From Nostoc sp. FACHB-110 (GTDB taxonomy: Bacteria; Cyanobacteriota; Cyanobacteriia; Cyanobacteriales; Nostocaceae): DNA of 64,000 nt. The position numbers were made by a program, and so were the translations under genes. The notes beneath the pieces were generated by a model, which saw only the letters and a program-made list of their open reading frames with translations, had not been told where the DNA came from and did no database searches. Within the stretch, counting starts at the first letter, position 1; each line of letters begins with the position of its first letter. Shown here one piece after another: positions 8,582 through 18,000 of the stretch. Location: contig NZ_JACJRU010000030.1 in the NCBI RefSeq assembly GCF_014697425.1, positions 25,637 to 89,636 on the forward strand, given 5' to 3'.

Positions 8582-8783
8582 TGGGGTATCCTAACTGTCC
8601 ATCTGAGGATTCTAGCATTTGTACAGTTGAGAAAGTAAAAAAAGAGTCTAGTGAAAAGGTTTTGGGGAACCGGGAACAGGAAACAGTAGAGATGTGAAAT
8701 TTCGCATTTCTCAAGGATCGGTGTAAATAAATATTTTGTGGAGTAGAACCCACAACCAGATTTTTCGGACAATGCTAATTAAG

Positions 8784-8801
8784 CTCCCTAAAATTAGGGA
8801 G
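8784..8801. promoter_or_regulatory. Tight hairpin in the leader of the ABC1 kinase gene
   Basis: CTCCCTAA (8784-8791) is followed after two bases by TTAGGGAG (8794-8801), a perfect 8-bp inverted repeat. The right arm contains GGGAGG (8797-8802), the only strong Shine-Dalgarno-like word in this leader, but it is 61 bases from the likely start. It may be a binding site or an RNA hairpin; no function is shown. Confidence 0.4.
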
Positions 8802-8863
8802 GTTGCCAGCTAAACATATTGTTACAATGCTTAACATATTCCATTCGACTGGTGGCTTTCTTC

Positions 8864-10855
8864 ATGATGGTTAAGACACTTCCCCCGACTTCCCAATCGA
8901 CTGAGGGCGAAACAAAAATAACTGAAGTGGTATCAGACAATGGTACACAGGCTTTGGTTGTGCGCTCGCCCAATGTAATTATCAAAAACGCTGAGTATGA
9001 AGCAATTAAATATAATCCTGTAGATGTTGCAGCCCATTACAAACATAGACCGTTGCAAGTTATACAGCGCATAACTACAGTGTTGCAACCAACTTTAGCC
9101 TTTGTATTTGGGTTGTGGTGGGATAGCAAACGGGGAAAAGTTGTCAAAAATGACCGTCGTCGTGCGGCGCAACTGCGGGAACTGTTGACACGCTTGGGGC
9201 CTGCTTATATCAAAATTGGGCAAGCTTTGTCCACCAGGCCAGATTTAGTACCGCCTGTTTTTTTAGAAGAATTAACTAAATTACAAGACCAATTACCGCC
9301 TTTTCCTAACGAAATTGCGTACCAGTTTATAGAAGAAGAATTAGGCGCACCGCCAGAAGAGATTTATACAGAACTCTCACCGCAGCCTATTGCGGCGGCT
9401 TCTTTGGGACAAGTTTATAAAGGAAAGCTGAAAACAGGTGAAGAAGTAGCGGTAAAAGTGCAGCGTCCTGATTTGCGCGAGCGAATTACGATTGACTTAT
9501 ATATTTTGCGCCGCCTGGCTGGTTGGGTACAAAAAAACGTCAAGCGTGTGCGGAGTGATTTAGTCGGGATTTTGGATGAATTGGGCGATCGCATTTTTGA
9601 AGAAATGGATTACATTCATGAAGGCGAAAATGCCGAGCGATTTTTCCAATTGTACGGACATATCAAAGATGTCTACGTACCGAAGATTTATTGGGAGTAT
9701 ACCAACCGTCGCGTATTGACGATGGAGTGGATTAACGGCACTAAGTTAACCCAAACCGCAGAAATCAAAGCCCAAGGCATAGATGCGCGTTATTTAATAG
9801 AAGTGGGTGTGCAGTGTTCTCTGCGCCAGTTATTAGAACATGGCTTTTTCCATGCTGACCCTCATCCTGGTAACTTGTTAGCCACAACCGATGGTAAATT
9901 GGCTTACCTAGACTTTGGGATGATGAGCGAGATTAAACCACCCCAAAGATATGGTTTAATTGAGGCGATCGTTCACGTAGTCAACCGTGATTTTGAAGGT
10001 TTAGCTCAAGATTACGTCAAACTAGACTTTTTATCACCAGACACAGACCTCACACCAATTATCCCCGCATTTGCCAGAGTATTTGCGGATGCTCAAGGCG
10101 CAAGCGTAGCCGAACTCAACATTAAAAGCATCACCGATGAACTATCGGCTTTGATGTATGAGTATCCTTTTCGCGTTCCTCCCTACTACGCTTTAATCAT
10201 TCGCTCTCTAGTAACCCTAGAAGGAATTGCTATTTATATAGACCCCAACTTCAAAGTTCTCAGTGAAGCTTATCCTTACGTTTCTAAACGCCTATTAACT
10301 GACCCCGCACCACAGTTAAGAACATCACTCCGAGACTTGCTGTTTAAAGAAGGTAAATTCCGCTGGAATCGCCTAGAAAACTTGTTGCGGAATGCGCGCA
10401 ATAATGAAGATTATGATTTTAACTTAGTGCTAAATCAGGGCATAGATTTCCTATCTTCTGAACGGGGCGCATTTATTCGTGACAAATTGGTAGATGAATT
10501 CGTCAACGGAGTCAACGCTTTAAGTAAAAATGTGCTGCATAACTTCACTTACTTGTTGCGCGAAAGAGTAGGTTTAACAGCAATTAACGAAACGCCAGCT
10601 GCAACTGTGGAACAGCAACAAACCTTAGAGCATATCAAACGCATTTTAAAAATTCTGCAAGAAACCCGTGGTTTTGATCCCTTGCAGTTAGCTCCTCAGT
10701 TAGCCCAATTATTAGTCAATCCTAGCGTGCAGCACTTGGGTCAACAAATTGGGGTGCGGTTGGTGCAGAAATCCTTAGCACGGTTAATTCGAGAGTTGTT
10801 AGCCGCAGAAGATATCGAGGAAATTAGGGCGCAAAGAGAAATGAAAAGGGTGTAG
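8864..10855 (+). CDS. ABC1/AarF/UbiB family atypical kinase
   Basis: A protein of about 663 residues of the ABC1 (ADCK/UbiB) family, whose members act on quinone and prenyl-lipid metabolism at membranes. Signatures: the KxGQ motif in AYIKIGQALSTRPDLVP, the Ala-rich P-loop-like IAAASLGQVYKG, the catalytic lysine in EVAVKVQRP, the ExD motif region, FHADPHPGNLL for the catalytic loop and YLDFGMMS as the DFG equivalent. The C-terminal 200 residues are helical, as in other cyanobacterial members. I chose ATG 8864 (MMVKTLPPTSQ) rather than the TTG at 8819, because the extra 15 residues look like translated leader. ATG 8867 is equally possible. The gene stands alone, diverging from the phosphohexomutase gene. 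Confidence 0.93.
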   Translation: MMVKTLPPTSQSTEGETKITEVVSDNGTQALVVRSPNVIIKNAEYEAIKYNPVDVAAHYKHRPLQVIQRITTVLQPTLAFVFGLWWDSKRGKVVKNDRRRAAQLRELLTRLGPAYIKIGQALSTRPDLVPPVFLEELTKLQDQLPPFPNEIAYQFIEEELGAPPEEIYTELSPQPIAAASLGQVYKGKLKTGEEVAVKVQRPDLRERITIDLYILRRLAGWVQKNVKRVRSDLVGILDELGDRIFEEMDYIHEGENAERFFQLYGHIKDVYVPKIYWEYTNRRVLTMEWINGTKLTQTAEIKAQGIDARYLIEVGVQCSLRQLLEHGFFHADPHPGNLLATTDGKLAYLDFGMMSEIKPPQRYGLIEAIVHVVNRDFEGLAQDYVKLDFLSPDTDLTPIIPAFARVFADAQGASVAELNIKSITDELSALMYEYPFRVPPYYALIIRSLVTLEGIAIYIDPNFKVLSEAYPYVSKRLLTDPAPQLRTSLRDLLFKEGKFRWNRLENLLRNARNNEDYDFNLVLNQGIDFLSSERGAFIRDKLVDEFVNGVNALSKNVLHNFTYLLRERVGLTAINETPAATVEQQQTLEHIKRILKILQETRGFDPLQLAPQLAQLLVNPSVQHLGQQIGVRLVQKSLARLIRELLAAEDIEEIRAQREMKRV

Positions 10856-10892
10856 GGAAACCCATACTTAAAAGCAGGGGCTTGTACCCTAT

Positions 10893-10933
10893 GGGGTGTG
10901 GGAAAACAACCTCTAACCTACACCCCACACCCC
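10893..10933. terminator. G/C-rich inverted repeat after ABC1 kinase gene
   Basis: GGGGTGTGGG (10893-10902) pairs with CCCACACCCC (10924-10933), and a short T run follows. It lies 38 bases past the stop. Its words (CTACACCCCACACCCC) also occur in the repeats at 22562-22633 and 27853-27899, so it may be a mobile repeat that also serves as a terminator. Confidence 0.6.
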
Positions 10934-10962
10934 GTTTTGCTCAGAAATGTTTAACTGAATTA

Positions 10963-11134
10963 TCCCTCTTTTGTTATTACGGGGAGAAAAAAATACTAAC
11001 CCACTTATGAATGCTAAACAAATTAAGGAATTAAGCGATCGCCATCTCACTTTATCATTTAAATACCCTTGTTGAGAATAAACGTAAAACTAGGATTTTC
11101 AGATTATTCTCTGCCGAAAGTAACAAAAGAGGGA
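10963..11134. mobile_element. MITE, 172 bp, TA-flanked, perfect terminal inverted repeats
   Basis: TCCCTCTTTTGTTA at 10963-10976 and its exact complement TAACAAAAGAGGGA at 11121-11134 bound a 172-bp non-coding segment. Including the flanking TTA and TAA, the match is 17 of 17. A TA dinucleotide abuts each end (10961-10962 and 11135-11136), as expected for IS630/Tc1-mariner elements. The interior is AT-rich with one HIP1 word (about 11036-11042) and no ORF. This is a non-autonomous element; no transposase of this type is in the window. It fills most of the gap between the ABC1 kinase gene and nifV. Confidence 0.75.
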
Positions 11135-11264
11135 TAAGTAGAAAGGCGTAAAAAAAACGAAGTATGTAACTAAAAGTAAAGTTGCCTCAAACCTTCTTCC
11201 CTCCTGCCGCGTGCCTTGCCCTAACGATAAATATTCATACCCACCTACTTAAAGTGAAACGGTA

Positions 11265-12395
11265 TTAACTGGCGTGGGAATGCTGCTGTATTTTTGCTAG
11301 ATATAAAAGTTCTTGTGTCGTGAGACTGCGTTTTTTCTGCATTGACTCTTGCCGCACGGCATTCAAGACAGATTGGGTATCTTCGGGATTTAGCAGAATA
11401 CCGTGTTGTTGCAGCACGTTAGATAATAGATGTCGTCCAGAATGCTTACCAACAACTAAGCGCCGTTCTTGCCCAATTTCTTCGGGGGAAAATGGCTCGT
11501 AAGTCTTGGGGTTTTGTAAAACACCATGAGCGTGAATTCCAGATTCGTGGGCAAAGGTATTTTCGCCGACGATCGCTTTCCACGGTGGTACGTGATAACC
11601 TGAGGCGGTGGCGACAAGTTGAGATATTTCTAACAAACGGCGAGTATCAATACTTAAATCAATCTTATATAGATGTTTTATTGCCATAACTATTTCTTCT
11701 AAAGCTGCATTACCCGCGCGTTCACCCAAGCCATTGACGGTGGTATTCACGGATAATGCACCTGCTTTAATTCCGGCTAGGGCGTTTGCAGTAGCTAATC
11801 CAAAATCGTTATGAGTATGCATTTCTAGGGGGATAGACAAGGAATTGACTAATTTTTTTACCTTGTCATAGGTTGTGAACGGATCAAGAATACCTACGGT
11901 GTCACAAAAGCGAAACCGCGATGCGCCCCATTCTTCAGCCGCTAAGACTACATCTAACAGAAATTGTTCGTCGGCTCTAGAAGAATCTTCGCCACCGACG
12001 GAGACAAACAAGCCTTGATCAAGGGCAAAGCTGAGGCTATCTTTGAGCTTTTGTAAAACTACTTGCCATTGTCCTTGAAATTTAGCGGCGATTTGAATTG
12101 TCGAGACAGGGATGGATATATGCACTCTTTTTAAGCCGCAAGCAATAGAAGCTTGAATATCAGAAATCACGGCGCGATTCCAACCTAAAAGATTAGCTTG
12201 CAAACCGAGATCAACTATTGTAGAGATCGCTTGCTGTTCCGTCTCACCCATCGCCGCAACGCCAATTTCTAATTCTGGCACGCCAATGGCATCCAAAAAT
12301 TTAGCGATCGCAATTTTCTCGTGCAAGTTAAAAGCAACGCCAGCTGCTTGTTCACCATCTCTTAATGTAGTGTCATTGATGACAACCCGATCCAT
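11265..12395 (-). CDS. nifV: Homocitrate synthase (nitrogenase cofactor)
   Basis: A 376-residue enzyme that condenses acetyl-CoA with 2-oxoglutarate to homocitrate, the organic ligand of the nitrogenase iron-molybdenum cofactor. It belongs to the DRE-TIM metallolyase family. Signatures: INDTTLRDGEQAAGVAF at the N-terminus, EMHTHNDFGLATANALAG for the metal-binding His pair, NGLGERAGNAALEEIVMA, and HESGIHAHGV. The length fits NifV and is shorter than LeuA, which has a regulatory domain. ATG 12395 has GGAG eleven bases upstream. No other nif genes are adjacent; heterocystous cyanobacteria often carry a nifV copy away from the main nif cluster. Expression is presumably limited to nitrogen starvation, but no clear NtcA box (GTA-N8-TAC) was seen upstream. 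Confidence 0.93.
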   Translation of the reverse strand: MDRVVINDTTLRDGEQAAGVAFNLHEKIAIAKFLDAIGVPELEIGVAAMGETEQQAISTIVDLGLQANLLGWNRAVISDIQASIACGLKRVHISIPVSTIQIAAKFQGQWQVVLQKLKDSLSFALDQGLFVSVGGEDSSRADEQFLLDVVLAAEEWGASRFRFCDTVGILDPFTTYDKVKKLVNSLSIPLEMHTHNDFGLATANALAGIKAGALSVNTTVNGLGERAGNAALEEIVMAIKHLYKIDLSIDTRRLLEISQLVATASGYHVPPWKAIVGENTFAHESGIHAHGVLQNPKTYEPFSPEEIGQERRLVVGKHSGRHLLSNVLQQHGILLNPEDTQSVLNAVRQESMQKKRSLTTQELLYLAKIQQHSHAS

Positions 12396-12881
12396 TTTTC
12401 AATTTTCTCCAAAAAAATCTGGGCTGGAAGAAGCATAAGCAAAATCTGACAAAAAATACTCCACAAAAGATGGGAGTTTGTCATTTATACTTATACTTTT
12501 AGAATTGATTTTTACCAGTTAATTCCCACTCAACAATGGGTATTTCAAAACTATATTTCTCTCCTGATAAATTGAGAATCAGGCAAATTTGAAAATATTT
12601 ACTCCCTCAAGATACATCAACTAAAATTCATTACCATATTGATGCAAGTATCTTTGACGACTAAGTTATTATCCTAAACTCAACCTAGAATTAGTATAGA
12701 ATATGTTGCCTCATTAAAGTACTTTACTGGACTGACAAAAATAAGATATTGCAATCAAAGATATTTTCTCAGTGTCTGCTGTTACCAGAAGATAAATGCT
12801 GACACATCTGCGGTTAGTTTATCTAAGTAAATTGCCACAAATTAACTGTGTCAGTCCGCTACATTTATTGATAATGAATCA
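12396..12881. other. Non-coding gap upstream of nifV (486 bp)
   Basis: AT-rich and without a supported gene. The region next to nifV must hold its promoter, but no consensus element is clear. GGACTGACA (12729-12737) and its exact complement TGTCAGTCC (12849-12857) form a 9-bp inverted repeat 129 bp across, possibly the remnant of a small element. The evidence for that is weak. Confidence 0.5.
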
Positions 12882-13385
12882 CTACTCTGAAGTTACTGTT
12901 TTATTAGATAACATTTCTGGTGATTCTGGTAATATTTCATGATGAGTTGTAGTAGCATTTCCAAACATTCGAGACATCAAAGGTAAAGCCACAAAAATCA
13001 CTGCTAAAACGAATAAAAATGCAGAAATTCCAAAAAGCTGCTTCTGCTGTATTTCTAACACACCCCGCAAAATTACTTCACGTAATGCTGAAACTATCGT
13101 AATTTCGACGGCTGCTCCTACTGATATCTGCTGAGTTTGTAAGTAATCAATTAGTAACCGAAACAACTCGACAAGAATCAAAATAAATAGAATATCTGAT
13201 GTGACTTCGCGTAAATCTAACGGGTGTATAAAGGAGAGAAACATATCTCCTAACCTAATTAACATCACACAGAATAACCCAAGACACAAAGAAACAATAA
13301 TAAAGTCTTGAAATCTTTCTAGGTTGTTGACAATTGTCTCTCGCTCAAACCAACTATTGACTTCTCTAATTACCCGCTTTGGCAT
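12882..13385 (-). CDS. PsiE-like phosphate-starvation-inducible family membrane protein
   Basis: A 167-residue integral membrane protein with four predicted helices: FQDFIIVSLCLGLFCVMLI (about residues 25-43), a second around VTSDILFILILVELFRLLI (about 61-79), a third around VGAAVEITIVSALREVIL (about 88-105), and FGISAFLFVLAVIFVALPLM (about 118-137). The arrangement, with an amphipathic segment RGVLEIQQ between helices 3 and 4, fits the PsiE family (PF06146), whose biochemical role is unknown. Start ATG 13385. It is a single-gene unit. Nothing in the leader resembles a Pho box clearly enough to report. Confidence 0.75.
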   Translation of the reverse strand: MPKRVIREVNSWFERETIVNNLERFQDFIIVSLCLGLFCVMLIRLGDMFLSFIHPLDLREVTSDILFILILVELFRLLIDYLQTQQISVGAAVEITIVSALREVILRGVLEIQQKQLFGISAFLFVLAVIFVALPLMSRMFGNATTTHHEILPESPEMLSNKTVTSE

Positions 13386-13491
13386 AATCTATCCCAAGAC
13401 TTGGTTTACTTATCTATATAATAGGCAATTTAAAAAAATAAAAAGTTAATTGGAGTAATTATGAAATCCAGATTTCATAACATCTAATTGA

Positions 13492-13710
13492 GAGGATGTT
13501 TTAAAAGTTTTGGGCGAATATAATTCGCTACTACACAAACAAATTCCGCACTTCGACAAGCTCAGTGACCACCTGCGCGGACTAAGGAAAAATCAATGGT
13601 TTTGTCTGTGTAGCCAAGCCATTGCGTTGGGCGGGTTCCCCGACTCCCTCAATGGCGCGCGATTTCTAATCGCCAATAAAAGTATTAAATTAGACTTTTA
13701 AAACAACCTC
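13492..13710. mobile_element. MITE-like element, 219 bp, IS5/IS1031-like ends
   Basis: GAGGATGTTTTAAAAGT (13492-13508) and ACTTTTAAAACAACCTC (13694-13710) are terminal inverted repeats matching at 16 of 17 positions. Both ends are flanked by TGA (13489-13491 and 13711-13713), a 3-bp target duplication of the TNA kind made by some IS5-family elements. The inside is a mosaic of words common in cyanobacterial intergenic repeats: a GGGCGAATATAATTCGC palindrome near 13512, CTTCGACAAGCTCAGTG, and GGGCGGGTTCCCCGACT. The 63-codon ORF inside has no sign of being a gene. The rest of the 13386-13931 gap is AT-rich and without features. Confidence 0.7.
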
Positions 13711-13931
13711 TGAGCCAAATCAGAATTTACACCTAAAAAACATAAACTAAGATGTAAATAAATCTGTGCCCTCTTCTCTTTCTTAACAAATAAAATTGTT
13801 ACATTAAAAAAGATAGCTAAAAGTACGTAATTTTGTTATCAAAATAACAAACTAATCAAGTTTTAGGTAAAAATCAAAAGATACCAGTTTCATCAATAAA
13901 ACTGGCATCTAAAATCACAATTTTATTTTAA

Positions 13932-14801
13932 TTAACCGAGCAAAGATAGAGAAATCTCATAGCGTAAAAGTGAAAAAGCTTCCTCGGCGATGATGTGATT
14001 TACTTTAGTTGTCAGATGTACTTGATCCCAAAATACATATTCATCGGGATGACCAGATTCTACTAGGGAACAAGCTTGATTTGTATTCGTAAAACCAAAC
14101 TTCTGCGGATTAGCGATCGCCTCAGCTACAATAGACTTGACATCAAATAAGACCAGATTGATTTTGTCATCAAAAATATAGGCTATTTCTTTCAAAGCTT
14201 GGTTATGCTGCTGGATAACTTGACTGACTAAATCAGCATTGGTAATCTGATTTACTTCTGAGGCTAGAGGTGTTTTGCCAATATCGATGAGATTCACTAA
14301 CAAAATATTTTTCGCACCCAGTTCTATTAAACCTTGAATTGCTGTAGAAATATTAGCGATCGTCGTGACAGGATCACTATACTTAGGAATACCGTTGACA
14401 AACGGTGCATAATCAGCAGCACCAGCCCAGATAATACACAGTGCATTTGGATTGATAGATTGCTGATTTTGTTGTAATAAACTGCTAAATGAATGTATTT
14501 GTTGCTGCAATCCTGATAATTCTGGTAAATTAGGTATCACAGCAGGAAATAAATTATCTAGGCCTGTAGTTGCACCTCCAACAGAAAAATTAAGACCTTG
14601 ATTATGTGAAGTATTTTCTGTGCTTGGTTGTAGGCTGATTTCTAAGTTATCTGCTAAATAGTCAACCCAGAGATAGCCATTAGAAAATCTGCCATAATAG
14701 TTAGGAGGTGCGGCTAAAATTCCACCAGTAGCATTAAAAGCATTACCGATATCTGAATAGCTGTCACCAAAGATGTATAAATTGCTGAATGGCTGAGTCA
14801 T
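13932..14801 (-). CDS. SGNH/GDSL-type lipase or esterase
   Basis: A protein of about 289 residues of the SGNH hydrolase superfamily of serine esterases. Block I is LYIFGDSYSDIGNAF with the nucleophile Ser, block II has the Gly in SVGGATTG, block III has the Asn/Asp region WAGAADYAPF, and block V is FWDQVHLTTKVNHIIAEE with the catalytic Asp-x-x-His pair. This matches plant-type GDSL lipases and phospholipase/thermolabile hemolysin-like proteins. I start at ATG 14801 (MTQPFSNLYIFG), because an upstream in-frame ATG at 14864 would add 21 residues that are not expected before block I. There is no signal peptide, so the protein is cytoplasmic or non-classically exported. Substrate unknown. Confidence 0.85.
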   Translation of the reverse strand: MTQPFSNLYIFGDSYSDIGNAFNATGGILAAPPNYYGRFSNGYLWVDYLADNLEISLQPSTENTSHNQGLNFSVGGATTGLDNLFPAVIPNLPELSGLQQQIHSFSSLLQQNQQSINPNALCIIWAGAADYAPFVNGIPKYSDPVTTIANISTAIQGLIELGAKNILLVNLIDIGKTPLASEVNQITNADLVSQVIQQHNQALKEIAYIFDDKINLVLFDVKSIVAEAIANPQKFGFTNTNQACSLVESGHPDEYVFWDQVHLTTKVNHIIAEEAFSLLRYEISLSLLG

Positions 14802-15021
14802 ATCTGTGCAGTACCTTACAGTAATCAGGAAATTGTCGATATTTTTTATACAGGTATAACACAAAGATACTGCGATAGGTTTATCAGTGAAATTTATGAT
14901 TTTTTAAGGGCTGAGTGAATTAATTATGCAATTCATATTCATTTAAATGATGTAGTGATTTATTCCTGTAGCTAGGGAAATCTATAAGTATTAGCATAAT
15001 TTTATTCCAGAGGAAAAAATA

Positions 15022-18000
15022 GTGTCGGCAGTGTTGAGGATATCAGGATATGACCTTCAGGAAATTCTGCATGAAGGTGTAGACACCATTGTTTACAGGG
15101 TAATTTCCCAAACTAGCCAGCAACCAGTAATTCTGAAAATACTTAAAGCAGACTATCCGAGCCTAGAAGATATCTTTCGCCTCAAACAGGAATATAAAAT
15201 TAGAGGCAATCTTGACCATGAAGGTGTAGTCAAAGTTTATGGTCTAGAAAGTTATGAAAATCGTCTGGTGCTAGTTAGCGAAGACTTTGGTGGTATTAGC
15301 CTCAAACAATGGCTAGCAACACAACAACCTTCTGTGCTGTGCTTCCTCAACATCGCAGTTTCCCTGGCTAAAACCATTGAGTATATACATCAACAGCACA
15401 TCGTTCACAAAGATATTAAACCAGCCAATATCATTATCAACCCCCAATCTCAACAGGTGAAAATTACTGACTTTTGTATCGCTTCACTGTTGAATCAAGA
15501 AACACCTCAAATCATCAATTCCAACCACATGGAAGGAACTCTGGCGTATATGTCGCCAGAACAAACAGGGCGAATGAATCGTTGTGTTGATTACCGCAGT
15601 GATTTTTACTCCTTAGGGGTGACATTTTACGAAATACTCACAGGAAAATTGCCATTTCAAGGCAATGATTTATTGGAATTAGTTCACTGTCATATTGCGA
15701 AACAACCAACGGCAATTCAAGATTTAAACTCAGAAGTACCAGAAGTTTTAGCAGCGATAATTGCGAAACTGATGGCTAAGAATGCAGAAGACCGCTATCA
15801 AACTGCGGCTGGGTTGTTAGCAGATTTAGAATTATGTTTAGAGCAAATCGAAACTTCTGGTAGTGTAGCAAAATTTATTCCCGGTGAGCGCGATCGCACT
15901 GCCAATTTTCTCATCCCGCAAAAACTCTATGGGCGGGAACAAGAAGTGCAAATATTATTATCAGCCTTTGCACGAATAGCAATATCACAATCACCAATGG
16001 AATTAGTACTCGTGTCTGGTTACTCTGGTGTGGGTAAATCTTCGCTAGTCAACGAAGTTCATAAACCAATTGTGCATCGGCGCGGTTATTTTATTCGGGG
16101 CAAATTCGACCAATTTCAGCGCAATATTCCCTATGCTTCTTTAATTCAAGCATTTCAAAGTTTGATACAACAATTACTCACAGAAACCAACACGCAAGTC
16201 GAAATCTGGAAACAAAAGTTACTGTCGGCTTTAAATAATCATGGGCAAGTAATTATTGATGTCATTCCTGAAGTTGAAGGAATTATCGGTAAGCAACCAT
16301 CAATTCCCCAATTAGGTTCAAAAGAAGCCCAAAACCGTTTTCATCAAGTATTCCAAGCATTTATTCAAGTTTTTACTCAATCCGATCATCCATTAGTTAT
16401 ATTTCTAGATGATTTGCAATGGGCAGATTCGGCTTCTTTAGATTTTATTCAAGTATTGATGACCAATTCAGATACTCAATACTTGCTGTTAATTGGTGCA
16501 TATCGAGATAACGAAGTTAGCAACACTCATCCATTATTAAAAATATTAGAAGAAATTGCCCAAGCAGGTACTCAAATTCACAATATTGTGCTGTCTCCAT
16601 TAGGCATTAATCATGTACAGCAAATTGTGGCAGATACTCTCAATGATGCCGAAAAAACCTTATCTCTAGCAGAGTTATTATTTAATAAAACTCAAGGCAA
16701 TCCTTTTTTTCTGACTCAATTACTCAAAACTTTATATCAAGACAAACTACTTAAGTTTGATTTTAACCAAGGTAGCTGGCAATGGGATTTATCGCAAATT
16801 CAAGCAACAGGTATTGTAGATAAGAACGTAGTAGAGTTAGTAGCAGGCAATATTGCTAAGTTACCAGACATCACTCAAACTACTTTAAAGTTAGCCGCTT
16901 GTATTGGTGCGCGTTTTAGTTTAAATATTTTAGCAACAGTCAGCGAACAGCGATCGCTCGTTGTCGCCACAGCCTTAGAACCTGCTTTGCAAGCTGGACT
17001 CATCTTACCTTTGAGCCATGAATACAGCATACCCCTATTGTTTGGTGATGCAGAATTAGAAATTATTGGGTTTGATGATGCTCAAATAACTTATCGTTTT
17101 CTGCACGATCGCGTTCAACAAGCAGCTTATTCTCTCATTCCTGAATCCCAAAAGCAAGCCACTCATTTCAAAATTGGGCGGTTACTCTTACAAAACAAAA
17201 CCGCGTCCGAAATTGAGTCTCACATTTTCGATATTGTGAATCAATTTAATTATGCGATCGATTTATTTTGTACACCAGAGCAAAAAGATGAATTAGCTCG
17301 ATATAATTTAATCGCTGGACATAAAGCAAAAGCAGCCGTAGCCCATGAACCTGCTGTCAACTATTTGCGAATAGCACGCCAACTCTTAGCAGAAAATAGT
17401 TGGCAATTGCAATATCAATTAACCTTAGATATTTATGTTGAAGGTGCAGAAGCAGAATATCTAACTACTAATTTTGAGACAGCCCAGGCATTATCAAATA
17501 CTGTAATTCAAAAAGCTGCAAACTTACTAGATAAAATCAAAGTTTATGAATTAATCATAGACATGAATGTTGCCAAAGGTCAGCAATTTTTATCTGTAGA
17601 AATTGGACTCAAAGCCATAGAATTATTAGGAATTAATCTAGTAAAATATCAAGGTAATGTTAATAGTCTACCGCAATTACCATTGCTGTCTGATTTAACA
17701 ACATTTCCAGAAATGACCAACCCTTGTCAATTGGCAACTATCCGCATTCTGAGTAAAATTACTGTACCCTCTTATCAATCTGCACCAGATATTTATCCGC
17801 AAGTAGTTTTAACAATGGTGAACCTGTGCTTAGAACACGGACACTCGCCATTAGCGGCTTATGTTTATGGTGCTTATAGTGCATTCTTACAATCTATTAT
17901 TGGTAATCCCGCCGCTTCTTATCGTTCAGGCCAAATTGCTTTTCATTTATTAGAACAATACCCTAATAAAGAATTAGAAGTTAAAGTTTACATGGTAGTA

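Noticed and set aside
8565..8772. Two overlapping minus-strand ORFs of 62 and 67 codons
   Set aside because: They overlap the start of the phosphohexomutase gene and its leader in other frames and have no plausible features.
12729..12857. Possible MITE with GGACTGACA ends
   Set aside because: Only 9 bp of inverted match and no target duplication; listed under the gap but not called as an element.
13510..13701. 63-codon ORF on the plus strand
   Set aside because: It lies wholly within the 13492-13710 mobile element and is made of repeat words; no ribosome binding site and no protein-like pattern.
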